Origin: UBA9732 sp052170315
GTDB lineage: Bacteria; Spirochaetota; Spirochaetia; Sphaerochaetales; Sphaerochaetaceae
DNA: 64,000 nt
Direction of reading: 5' to 3'
Assembly (NCBI GenBank): GCA_052170315.1
Contig: JBQNAT010000010.1
Span: forward strand, 25,680-89,679
How positions within the stretch are numbered: the stretch's first letter is position 1; the number at the start of each line of letters is the position of its first letter. Position numbers and translations under genes: made by a program. A model generated the notes under the pieces. It worked only from the letters and a program-made list of their open reading frames with translations, ran no database searches and was not told the DNA's origin. Positions 50,473 to 58,862 of this stretch are shown one piece after another.

Positions 50473-51896
50473 AAGCTGTAGAACTGCAAAATCTTTCGTT
50501 CTCGTATGAGGGAAGCAATTCAAAAACACTCAGCAATGCTTCGTTTTTCCTTGAATATGGCCAGCTTGCTCTTCTCTGCGGTTATTCGGGGCAGGGAAAA
50601 AGCACTGTTATCTCAATAATTTCAGGCATAATACCAAATCTGATTCCGGGCGAGCTTTCAGGAAATGTTCTCATTGACGGACTTAGCATTGAAGGTAAAA
50701 GCCTCAGTTCCGTCTGCAGAAAGGTTGGTATAGTTCTTCAGAACGCTGACGCCCAGATAATTCATCAGAGCGTTGAAGACGAAATTGCTTTTGGCTGTGA
50801 AAACTTCAATTTCCCTGCCGAACGTATTTCTTCATGTATAGATAACTCCTGTACGCTGATGAGCCTGAATAAAGAATGGAATACCAGAGCCCTGTCAGGT
50901 GGGCAGAAGCAGAGGCTGGTTACCGCTTCAACACTGGCAACAAGACAAAAAATTTTAATACTTGACGAGCCTCTGGCTAATCTTGATTGTGAAGGAACCT
51001 GTCTTCTTATGAAGACCCTGCATAAACTTTCACGCGAAGGCTATGCCGTACTTGTTGTAGAGCATCGACTTGAGAGTGTTCTTGACTATGTCGATACAGT
51101 ATGGCGTATTGAAAACGGGAAGCTCATCAATATAAAAGATTCGGACAGCCTTGAAAAACTTCACAGTGAAACAATCATAAACCATGTTTTATTTCCTAAA
51201 TCGGATGGTTTTAAGCAATCCACAGTTTTTGAAATAAGTAATTTAAGCTTTTCCGTCAGGGACAGAACCATTCTTAAAAATCTGAACTTTAATGTCCAAA
51301 AGGGCGAAAGACTTTTGCTTCTTGGGGAAAACGGCTGCGGAAAAACAACTTTGCTTAGACTTTTGGCAAGGCTTTTAAAGCCTGCACAAGGTAAAATCAT
51401 TCAGAATATAAATCCGTCTCTGGGTCAGAAAACAAAAGGAAGCAGAGAATGGTTCAGACATGTCGGCGTAATATACCAAAACCCTAACTATCAGCTTTTC
51501 ATGCCTTCCGTAAGACAGGAAATTTCTTTCGGAGCTGATTCCGATGAAACAGCAGAAGAAATCATGGAGCTTTTCGGTTTGAGTTCCCTTGCGGACAGGC
51601 ATCCCCATTCACTTTCGGAAGGGCAGAAACGCCGGGTATCAATTGCCGCTGTTGCCGCGTCAAAACCTGATGTCATACTTCTGGATGAGCCCACAGTAGG
51701 GCAGGATTTTGAAGCGCTTGAAATTCTTGTTAATGTCCTGAACAGGCTTCATTTCGAAAACGGAAATACAATGATAACCGTAACTCATGACAGAAGATGC
51801 GCTTTTGCCCTTTGCGACAGATGCCTGATTCTGGAAGCGGGGGAAATTATTGATTCAGGCGGCAGGGAACTTGCCAGAGAATATATTCACAGCTGA
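50469..51896 (+). CDS. ECF transporter ATPase with two fused ATP-binding domains
   Basis: This 475-residue protein contains two complete ABC ATPase domains (about 1-225 and 255-475). Domain 1 has Walker A GYSGQGKST, signature LSGGQKQR, Walker B ILILDEPLAN and H-loop EHRLES. Domain 2 has Walker A GENGCGKTT, signature LSEGQKRR and Walker B VILLDEPTVG with H-loop THDRRC. A single chain with both domains replaces the A and A' pair found in other ECF transporters. The signature of domain 2 (LSEGQ) is a usual CbiO-type variant. It completes the S-T-A set. A weak 5-bp stem and T run at the end may terminate the operon. Confidence 0.88.
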   Translation: MKAVELQNLSFSYEGSNSKTLSNASFFLEYGQLALLCGYSGQGKSTVISIISGIIPNLIPGELSGNVLIDGLSIEGKSLSSVCRKVGIVLQNADAQIIHQSVEDEIAFGCENFNFPAERISSCIDNSCTLMSLNKEWNTRALSGGQKQRLVTASTLATRQKILILDEPLANLDCEGTCLLMKTLHKLSREGYAVLVVEHRLESVLDYVDTVWRIENGKLINIKDSDSLEKLHSETIINHVLFPKSDGFKQSTVFEISNLSFSVRDRTILKNLNFNVQKGERLLLLGENGCGKTTLLRLLARLLKPAQGKIIQNINPSLGQKTKGSREWFRHVGVIYQNPNYQLFMPSVRQEISFGADSDETAEEIMELFGLSSLADRHPHSLSEGQKRRVSIAAVAASKPDVILLDEPTVGQDFEALEILVNVLNRLHFENGNTMITVTHDRRCAFALCDRCLILEAGEIIDSGGRELAREYIHS

Positions 51897-52736
51897 AAAC
51901 CGCAGCTTTTTAGTGCGGCGCGTATGAGACCTGTGCAAAGGAAATTTCGGTGAACAGCGACCTCCAATCACATCTTTCAATCTTGAAAGACAACAATGAC
52001 GCACTGAAAATCACAACCTCGAATTCAATCAGGACCATCCTGTCAAAGCAGGTGTCGAATTACATCAACGTTAATACCGTTGTTGTGATTCCCGTCGATG
52101 CATCTACCGGTGTTTTCCATGCAGACGGGACTGTTGATCTGGTCGTTGTCTGATGAGGCCTCTCAGGCCAGAAACGGAAAGTTCACTGCGGTACTGGACA
52201 GGTATATGGCCCAGTACGTCGATGCAGGACAACTCTTGGACTTCTGGAATTCCAGATTCGTTCTTGACAAGATCAATGAGAGCGCCAAAACCACCGAACC
52301 AAATCCAGTCTTTGAGCGGGAACTCAAGTTTCAGCCTCTCTTTCAGCATAAGGTGTGTCTTTGTCAGCTTTTTTTCTCCTTGTGTATTGGCAAGACACTT
52401 TCGAAGAATTTATTGTAAATCATATTGCAATTTCAGGGGAAAAACAAAATGCAACTCATTCTTGATCGGGTTTGTTGCTTTTACTTTTTCAATTGGCAAA
52501 AAAGTTAAAAAAAGAGCAGAAATTTCTCCTACTTAATAAATTATCTCTGCCTTATGTTCTCAAATGGCTGTGGAATCATGGTGTTATTCTTTCCATATGA
52601 TCTCCAATTGCATGTGCTAAGATTGCTCATGTTTGTCTGTTTTATTTTCCAAGTGTGCAACTGGATTTCCCCTTTATAAACTTAGGAGGTCTCTTCATTT
52701 TGTCTGGCAATTTTCGTTATTTGAAAATTTTTTTCA
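51897..52736. other. 840-base stretch without an intact gene, possible decayed coding DNA
   Basis: No complete gene is found. A plus-strand frame (51951-52153, reading ILKDNNDALKITTSNSI and VIPVDASTGVFHADGTVDL) stops early. A second frame overlaps it and continues with DEASQARNGKFTAVLDRYMA and DFWNSRFVLDKINES, so joining them by one frameshift gives a plausible protein of about 130 residues. On the minus strand 52349-52104 also reads openly (LKDWIWFGGFGALIDLV). I recognise none. From 52420 on the DNA is AT-rich and non-coding. AGGAGG at 52684-52689 precedes a 15-codon TTG frame (52700-52747) that could be a leader peptide, with low confidence. Confidence 0.4.
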
Positions 52737-52766
52737 TTGACAACTAAGAGTTCTACTGCATATCAT
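52737..52766 (+). promoter_or_regulatory. Promoter overlapping the rpiR-type gene start
   Basis: TTGACA (52737-52742), an 18-base spacer and TATCAT (52761-52766). Transcription would begin at about 52773, which is the first base of the start codon, so the message from this promoter would be leaderless. Confidence 0.5.
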
Positions 52767-52772
52767 GAGGAC

Positions 52773-53636
52773 ATGAGCAATTTACTTCAGACAATTGTTT
52801 GTATGAGTTCTCAGTTCACACAAAATGAGTTAAAAGTCAAGAATGCACTTTTGCGGAATCCTTCAGCTGTGATCAGCCTGTCAATCAATGAATTTGCAGA
52901 AAGAGTTGGGACTTCTTCAGCAACGCTGACAAGATTCTGCAAGCATATTGGACTGACCGGTTTCTCAGAGTTGAGACTGTCAATTGCAAAAAGTATTGCA
53001 GAAGATGTTCTTCCAACTGATGTCTCTAATAGGGCAGATGATAAAGATCTTTCAAAAATTGCAGATGAGACTGTATCGTCGACGTTTCATTCAATAAAGT
53101 CGACCTTCATTGGACTTGAAGAAATCATTGATTATTCAAAGTTTTTCAGAGCTGCAGACAAAATCCTTTCTGCAAGACGAATTCTGCTGTGCGGAGTAGG
53201 TGCAAGTTATCTTGTGGCTGAAGATTTCTATCAGAAACTTATCAGAATCGGGATTATCCCATGCATTGATATAGACATTGACCTCATGAGAGTACAAGTG
53301 TCTTACTTTGATAGCAGGGATCTTGTCGTGGCCTTCTCGTATTCAGGAACAAAAACAGAAACCCTCAGCATTGTCGAACTCGCTTCCTCTACAGGAACGG
53401 GGATTATCTCATTTACAAAGCAAGGGAACAACCCGATTGCTGCCCTGTCAGATATCAACATCCCCGTTATTCCCGCAGAGCCTGAAATGAGGGTGGCAGC
53501 AGGCATTTCCCGTCTTCAGATGCTTGCCCTGATTGACGTGCTCTTCAACATAATAATCAGCAGGGGAAAGAATACCTATGAGAAACTCATGGAAACATGG
53601 ACGAATGTTTCTGGGAAAGGAGAAGATGTGAAATGA
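52773..53636 (+). CDS. RpiR/MurR-type transcriptional regulator
   Basis: This 287-residue regulator has an N-terminal RpiR helix-turn-helix (about 1-75, with INEFAERVGTSSATLTRFCK) and a C-terminal SIS sugar-phosphate-binding domain (about 120-260, with LLCGVGASYLVAEDFYQKL and VAFSYSGTKTETL). MurR, the closest well-known example by context, represses MurNAc catabolism genes and is released by MurNAc 6-phosphate. Starting at 52773 gives MSNLLQTIV, the usual RpiR N-terminus. The stop overlaps the next start by four bases, so it heads the island operon and probably controls it. Confidence 0.85.
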   Translation: MSNLLQTIVCMSSQFTQNELKVKNALLRNPSAVISLSINEFAERVGTSSATLTRFCKHIGLTGFSELRLSIAKSIAEDVLPTDVSNRADDKDLSKIADETVSSTFHSIKSTFIGLEEIIDYSKFFRAADKILSARRILLCGVGASYLVAEDFYQKLIRIGIIPCIDIDIDLMRVQVSYFDSRDLVVAFSYSGTKTETLSIVELASSTGTGIISFTKQGNNPIAALSDINIPVIPAEPEMRVAAGISRLQMLALIDVLFNIIISRGKNTYEKLMETWTNVSGKGEDVK

Positions 53637-54427
53637 AGAACGACAGAATCTACCTTTCAGTAGAAGGAAAGGATTCTCCATATCTTCAGCTATACATTCC
53701 TGATAACTTTCTGAAAAGGCAGATTGTACGACCATTTATCCTTGTCCTTCCTGGGGGAGGATATTTCTTTTGTAATCCGCGTGAAGCAGAGGCGATAGCA
53801 CTCAGGGCAGCAGGAGAAGGCTTTAGTGCTGCAATTCTGTATTACAGTACAAAGACGGATGACCAATTCCCCAAGCAGATGGTTGAACTGGCACAGGCGA
53901 TGGATCTGATTAAGAAACGAGCAAAGGAATGGTCTGCGGATCCTGAGAGAATCTATCTTTGCGGATTCAGTGCAGGCGCCCATCTTGCAGCTTCCCTTGG
54001 TGTTTTCTGGAACAAGGAATCCTATCTTGCTCGATATAATTGCTGCCCAAGGGGAATTATATTCTGCTATTCGGTAATCAAGTCAGGTGAGTTCGGAAAC
54101 AAAAGATGTTTTGACAGTCTATGCGGAGATGATATGGATCTGCAGAGAAAAGCAAGTCTTCATGACAAGTTTGATATTTCATTCCCTCCTTGTTTCATTT
54201 GGCATACTTATGAAGACAAACTGGCCCCTGTGGAAAATCCTTTGATAATGGCCTCTGCGCTGAGACGTGCAGGAGTACCTTTTGAATTGCATATATTCCA
54301 AAGAGGCCCACATGCCTTGAGTTTGGCGGAAGAATACACTGCAGATGGCCCCGAAGAAATCAATCCACATGTTAGTACTTGGTGGAAACTGGCACAGGAG
54401 TGGATTCTTGAAGATTTCAAAGACTGA
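53633..54427 (+). CDS. Alpha/beta hydrolase (BD-FAE/acetylesterase-like)
   Basis: This 264-residue alpha/beta hydrolase has the oxyanion motif LPGGGYFF (about 39-46), nucleophile elbow GFSAGAH (Ser near 106), acid in EDKLAPVE (Asp near 200) and His in GPHALSL (near 228). The type is close to acetylxylan or feruloyl esterases that remove acyl groups from sugars. No signal peptide, so it acts in the cytoplasm. Between an RpiR regulator and a peptide transporter, with murQ downstream, it might deacylate imported O-acetylated muropeptide sugars; that is inference. The start overlaps the regulator stop (ATGA). Confidence 0.8.
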   Translation: MKNDRIYLSVEGKDSPYLQLYIPDNFLKRQIVRPFILVLPGGGYFFCNPREAEAIALRAAGEGFSAAILYYSTKTDDQFPKQMVELAQAMDLIKKRAKEWSADPERIYLCGFSAGAHLAASLGVFWNKESYLARYNCCPRGIIFCYSVIKSGEFGNKRCFDSLCGDDMDLQRKASLHDKFDISFPPCFIWHTYEDKLAPVENPLIMASALRRAGVPFELHIFQRGPHALSLAEEYTADGPEEINPHVSTWWKLAQEWILEDFKD

Positions 54428-54465
54428 GAACTGATTTACTGTCGAAGGACAGAAAGGAGAAAACA

Positions 54466-55986
54466 ATGAAAAAGTTATTGTTGATTTTTGCACTTGTTGC
54501 ACTTCTGGCTACATCTCTTTTCGCTGCTGGAGCTGCAGAAGTGTCTACTCGAGACAAAAGCAAGGTTGCTTTTGTTGTATCTGGAAGTCCGTTCCGGTTT
54601 TTCCATCTAACATCTAATGGTTGTGGTGGAGATGACAACATTGTTCTTGCCAATGTCTATGACAATCTGCTTTGTTTGGAGAACGATGGTTCCCTCTCAA
54701 ATTCTCTTGCAGAAAACTATGAAATCAGCGCTGACGGAACAACCTATACTTTCTATCTTCGCAAAGGTGTCAAGTTTACAAACGGTGCTCCTCTTACAGC
54801 AGAGGATGTGGTATGGTCTATTCAAAAGGGTTCTGAAGGACCTCTGGGAGGTGCTCTATTCATCAACTACAAGGAATGCAAAATAGTTGATGAGAACACA
54901 GTTCAGATTATTCTGAACGCTCCATATGCTGCTTTCCCATATTGTGTCGCTTCACGTCTTGGCGGAATTGCTTGCAAGGCATACTGGGAAGAGGTTGGAG
55001 ATGATGGATATATGAAGAACCCTGTGGGAACAGGTCCATACAAACTCAAGGAGTTTGCACAGGATGACTATATTGTTCTTGAAGCGAACGAAGAGCATTG
55101 GAGGGGGGTTCCAAAGATCAAGACAGTCAGAGTTGAACTGGTCAAGGATATCAACACAATGGTTCTGGGGCTTCAGAACGGGGATTACGATGTCATGGGA
55201 AAACCTTCCATTGAAATCGTAAGCCGTTTTACAAAGGACGAAAACATCCTTACAGATGTTGCCGACTCAACAGGAAGAATCAGCCTTTACATGAATGCTT
55301 GGTCAGGAATCGGTCTTGACATCAATTTTAGAAGAGCTGTCCAGTATGCAATTGACAAGGAAGAGATTAACATTGCAGTGAACAACGGGGAAGCCATTCT
55401 TCTTGATGTCGACCTCTGCCCGATGTATGCTGGTTATCCTACAACAGGTATCAATGTTATAAAGAAAGATATCGAACAGGCAAAGAAGTACCTTGCAGCC
55501 TCAAGCTACAAAGGAGAGCCGTGGAGTATTATGGTACAGGTGGGAACGGATCTTGAGACTGCAGCTAAGGTCATCCAAGCCCAGCTTATGGCAATCGGAA
55601 TCAACTGCCAAGTTGAAGCTATTGACAACGTGACTCTCAGAACCAGAGATAATTCAAGAGAATTCGATTCGTACCTTCTTGACAACCTGTCATCTCTACC
55701 TGATGCCTCTGCAATTGCAGGTATGTTCAAACCGACAAGACACCCGCAGGCAGTGTGGTACCCACGCATTAAGGAGATATACAATCTCTCTCTCAAAGGT
55801 GATGCATGTCCTGCCGGATATGAAAGAGAAGCAATCTATGCTGAAATCTGCAACATCGTAACAGACGAAGCATATATCATTCCAATTTACAACGGAATTA
55901 CTACAATTGCTTACAATGCAGACCTTACGGGAGTAGGTGCTCATTGTCTCAATTACTATCTTTTCCGATATTGGCAGTGGAAGTAG
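54466..55986 (+). CDS. Oligopeptide/dipeptide ABC transporter substrate-binding protein
   Basis: This 506-residue family 5 solute-binding protein has a signal peptide (MKKLLLIFALVALLATSLFA then AGAAE). Family marks include NVYDNLLCLENDGSL, LAENYEISADGTTYTFYLRKGVKF (in parts ENYEISADGTTYTFYLRKGV), FTNGAPLTAEDVVWS and NPVGTGPYKLKEF. It binds peptides, or peptide-like compounds such as muropeptides, in the periplasm and hands them to the permeases that follow. A lipobox is not clear. AAAGGAG precedes the ATG. A strong hairpin separates it from the permease genes. Confidence 0.9.
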   Translation: MKKLLLIFALVALLATSLFAAGAAEVSTRDKSKVAFVVSGSPFRFFHLTSNGCGGDDNIVLANVYDNLLCLENDGSLSNSLAENYEISADGTTYTFYLRKGVKFTNGAPLTAEDVVWSIQKGSEGPLGGALFINYKECKIVDENTVQIILNAPYAAFPYCVASRLGGIACKAYWEEVGDDGYMKNPVGTGPYKLKEFAQDDYIVLEANEEHWRGVPKIKTVRVELVKDINTMVLGLQNGDYDVMGKPSIEIVSRFTKDENILTDVADSTGRISLYMNAWSGIGLDINFRRAVQYAIDKEEINIAVNNGEAILLDVDLCPMYAGYPTTGINVIKKDIEQAKKYLAASSYKGEPWSIMVQVGTDLETAAKVIQAQLMAIGINCQVEAIDNVTLRTRDNSREFDSYLLDNLSSLPDASAIAGMFKPTRHPQAVWYPRIKEIYNLSLKGDACPAGYEREAIYAEICNIVTDEAYIIPIYNGITTIAYNADLTGVGAHCLNYYLFRYWQWK

Positions 55987-56002
55987 GAAGAATAAATGAA
56001 TA

Positions 56003-56031
56003 ATTACCGGTGACGTTGCGTCACCGGTAAT
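56003..56031 (+). promoter_or_regulatory. Perfect 12-bp hairpin between the binding protein and permease genes
   Basis: ATTACCGGTGAC (56003-56014) pairs exactly with GTCACCGGTAAT (56020-56031) around the loop GTTGC. There is no T run, so it is more likely a 3' end-stabilising or partial termination element that raises binding-protein mRNA over permease mRNA than a full terminator. Confidence 0.75.
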
Positions 56032-56054
56032 ATTTATCAAATAGGAGGTGACTA

Positions 56055-56984
56055 ATGGATTGGTTGAAATATGCCATGAAGAGGATCCTGATGCTTATAC
56101 CTGTAATTATTGCAGTTACATTCGTTTTGTTCGTGATTCTATCATTTGCCCCTGGTGATATTGTAAGGTCAATCCTCGGAGAAGACGCAACCGAGGAACA
56201 GATGGCGGCTCTTGCACATGAGATGAATTTGGACCGACCTCTTCTTGTGCGTTACTACTTATACATGAAAGGTGTTCTGCGTCTTGATTTCGGAAAATCA
56301 TGGACGGCAGGATTCGAGGTAATGCCTGAATTCTCCCGTCGTCTTCCATATACATTACTTGTGTCTACACTTGCTGTTCTTTTTGCAGTGTCATTTGGGA
56401 TTCCTTTTGGAATAGCATCTGCAATAAAGCAGCACAGTCTAATGGACTATGGTACAACGTTCATTGTAATGCTTCTGGCATCCATGCCGGCGTTCTGGCT
56501 TGGAACACTATGCCAGATACTTTTCTGTCTGACGTTGAAACTGCTTCCGGTTTCAGGTGCCACGACCTATAGACACTTCATTCTTCCTGCAATTATTCTC
56601 GGAGCATCAACTCTTGCCACAATGATAAGAATGAGCCGTACCAGTATGCTTGATGTAATCAGAATGGACTACATCAGGACTGCAAGGGCGAAGGGGGCTT
56701 CTGAAAAAATTGTTTTGTTCCGACATGCCATGAGAAACAGTCTTATCCCCGTAATTACACAGATTGGAATCAGTTTTGCAGGTGGAATTGGTGGCGCAAT
56801 CGTTACCGAGAATATTTTTGCAATTCCTGGAATCGGGGCAATGCTGGTCAATGCCGTCAAAGGAAGGGATGTTCCAGTTGTTATGGGAACAATAATCTTT
56901 GTAACAATAATAGTCGGGATTATCAATCTGATTGTGGATCTGATTTGCGCCATGGTTGATCCAAGAATCGACTTTGCATCCTGA
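56055..56984 (+). CDS. Peptide ABC transporter permease (OppB/DppB type)
   Basis: This 309-residue inner-membrane permease has six helices and the family marks FVLFVILSFAPGDIVRSILG (in part FAPGDIV), the EAAxxxG-type coupling loop DYIRTARAKGASE (about 202-214), and the N-terminal TMH1 of OppB/DppB. It forms the channel with the next gene. AGGAGGTGA before the ATG is a strong ribosome site. It follows the binding-protein gene after the hairpin and is followed 10 bases later by the second permease. Confidence 0.9.
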   Translation: MDWLKYAMKRILMLIPVIIAVTFVLFVILSFAPGDIVRSILGEDATEEQMAALAHEMNLDRPLLVRYYLYMKGVLRLDFGKSWTAGFEVMPEFSRRLPYTLLVSTLAVLFAVSFGIPFGIASAIKQHSLMDYGTTFIVMLLASMPAFWLGTLCQILFCLTLKLLPVSGATTYRHFILPAIILGASTLATMIRMSRTSMLDVIRMDYIRTARAKGASEKIVLFRHAMRNSLIPVITQIGISFAGGIGGAIVTENIFAIPGIGAMLVNAVKGRDVPVVMGTIIFVTIIVGIINLIVDLICAMVDPRIDFAS

Positions 56985-56994
56985 GGAGGCTCAC

Positions 56995-57870
56995 GTGTCA
57001 AGAAGAAAGAAAAAGAAACTTTCAGAATACAGTTCTTGGGAGTTGATCGGCTATCGGTTCAAGAAAAACAAACTTGCTATGCTTGGTGTTTACATGTTTG
57101 CCTTTATTATTCTTATCACACTTCTGGCCCCTGTTTTCATGCCTTATGACCAGGTCATCAAGCAGAATGTCAGAGAAAAGCTTCAGAGTCCAAATGCCAA
57201 ATACATATTTGGCACCGATGAATTGGGGCGCAATTTGTTTGCTAGGATACTGTATGGTGGACGTGTTTCTCTCCTTTGTGGTTTAGCCATTATCGGTATA
57301 GCCTTCGTGGTTGGAGCCATCATTGGAGGAATTGCAGGATTTCTGGGAGGAAAGGTCGATATCATCCTAATGAGAATTGTTGATGCCCTGATGTCCGTTC
57401 CTCCAGCTTTGTTGGCAATGGCAATTATCACTGCCTTGGGAAACGGTGTCTGGAAATTGGTTCTTGCACTTTCGATTGCTCAGGTTTCCAGATTTGCAAG
57501 GACAGTCCGCTCGGCAGTCTTAACACTCCGAAACATGGAATATGTTGAGGCTGCCAAGTGTTATGGTGCTTCGTCTATGAAGATCATCCTCAAACATATT
57601 CTTCCCAACGGGATAGGGCCCATTGTCGTTGCTGCAACACTTACCCTAGGCGCTGTCATTCTGAGCATATCATCGATGGGATACCTGGGACTTGGAGTTT
57701 CCTCCCCGACTCCTGAGTGGGGAACAATAATCTCAGAAAATAAGGTAAACATCAGGTATTATCCATATCTTGGAATTATCCCAGGAGTCTGCATCATGTT
57801 ATCTGTTATGGCTGTTAACTTTATTGGAGATGGCCTCAGGGATGCTTTTGACCCAAAGACAAAGAACTAA
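56995..57870 (+). CDS. Peptide ABC transporter permease (OppC/DppC type)
   Basis: This 291-residue permease of the OppC/DppC family has an N-terminal basic segment, FKKNKLAMLGVYMFAFIILI (in part) as the first helix, FGTDELGRNLFARILYGGRVSL (in part GTDELGRNLFARILYG), and the coupling loop EYVEAAKCYGAS (about 183-194). GTG 56995 with GAGGAGG at 56983-56989 is taken as start; a longer frame from 56956 lies within the previous gene. It pairs with the OppB-type permease. Confidence 0.9.
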   Translation: MSRRKKKKLSEYSSWELIGYRFKKNKLAMLGVYMFAFIILITLLAPVFMPYDQVIKQNVREKLQSPNAKYIFGTDELGRNLFARILYGGRVSLLCGLAIIGIAFVVGAIIGGIAGFLGGKVDIILMRIVDALMSVPPALLAMAIITALGNGVWKLVLALSIAQVSRFARTVRSAVLTLRNMEYVEAAKCYGASSMKIILKHILPNGIGPIVVAATLTLGAVILSISSMGYLGLGVSSPTPEWGTIISENKVNIRYYPYLGIIPGVCIMLSVMAVNFIGDGLRDAFDPKTKN

Positions 57871-57884
57871 TAATTGGAGATAAA

Positions 57885-58862
57885 ATGAAAGAAGTTTTCT
57901 TGAATATCGACAAGCTGAACGTTGAATACGTGACGGATGATGCAATAGTTTATGCTCTTAACGATTTCAGCCTGAAGGTGGAAAAGGGAGAGAAAATAGG
58001 TCTGGTCGGTGAAACAGGTGCAGGAAAAACCACACTCGCATTTTCAATTCTAAGACTTCTCCCTCAGAAGGTTGGCAAGATTGTTTCCGGTTCAATAAAT
58101 TATTGTGGCGATGAATTGCTTGATAAGCCTGAAAGCTTCATGCAAGGGGTGAGGGGACGCAGGATTTCAATGATATTCCAGGATCCGATGACATCATTGA
58201 ATCCGATAAAGAGGGTCGGTGATCAGGTCCTTGAAGTGCTCAATCTCCATTTTCCGAACCTGACCAAAAAAGAGAAGGATACCCAAGTTGATGAGATTTT
58301 CAACCTTGTCGGTATTCCCAGGGCAAGAAAAGTCGAGTACCCACATCAGTTCTCTGGAGGAATGAAGCAGAGAATCGTAATTGCTATGGCTCTTATTGTA
58401 GAACCTGAACTCTTGATTGCAGATGAACCGACTACTGCTCTTGATGTAACTATTCAGGCCCAGATTCTTGAATTAATGAAAGATCTCAAGGAAAAATATA
58501 ATTCCGCTGTAATTATGATTACGCACGATCTTGGTGTTGTGGCAGAGTTCTGTGATTCGGTTGCCGTTGTTTATGGTGGAAGGGTAGTTGAAATCGGTTC
58601 GGTTGAAGATATATTCGGGAAAAAGGGAAATCATCCTTATACAATAGGTTTGATAAATTGCATTCCGGATTTGTCGGGAACAACTCCCAGGCTTCATCCT
58701 ATACCGGGACATATGGCTGATCCAAGAATCAAACATACTGGTTGCTGTTTTGCAGGCAGATGTCTGAGAGCGACGGAGATTTGTCATAAGATGCCTCCAC
58801 AGATGCATTATGACGGAGAACATGGTGTTCTCTGTCATTATATCGATAAGGAGGATAAATAA
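57885..58862 (+). CDS. Peptide ABC transporter ATP-binding protein (OppD/DppD type)
   Basis: This 325-residue ATPase has Walker A GETGAGKTT (about 43-51), Q-loop MIFQDPMTSLNP, signature FSGGMKQR (near 160), Walker B LLIADEPTTALD and the H-loop THDLGV. The C-terminal region ends with the Cys-rich stretch CCFAGRCLRATEIC, which binds a 4Fe-4S cluster in OppD-type ATPases. It drives import with the next ATPase. Spacing to the previous gene is 14 bases. Confidence 0.92.
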   Translation: MKEVFLNIDKLNVEYVTDDAIVYALNDFSLKVEKGEKIGLVGETGAGKTTLAFSILRLLPQKVGKIVSGSINYCGDELLDKPESFMQGVRGRRISMIFQDPMTSLNPIKRVGDQVLEVLNLHFPNLTKKEKDTQVDEIFNLVGIPRARKVEYPHQFSGGMKQRIVIAMALIVEPELLIADEPTTALDVTIQAQILELMKDLKEKYNSAVIMITHDLGVVAEFCDSVAVVYGGRVVEIGSVEDIFGKKGNHPYTIGLINCIPDLSGTTPRLHPIPGHMADPRIKHTGCCFAGRCLRATEICHKMPPQMHYDGEHGVLCHYIDKEDK

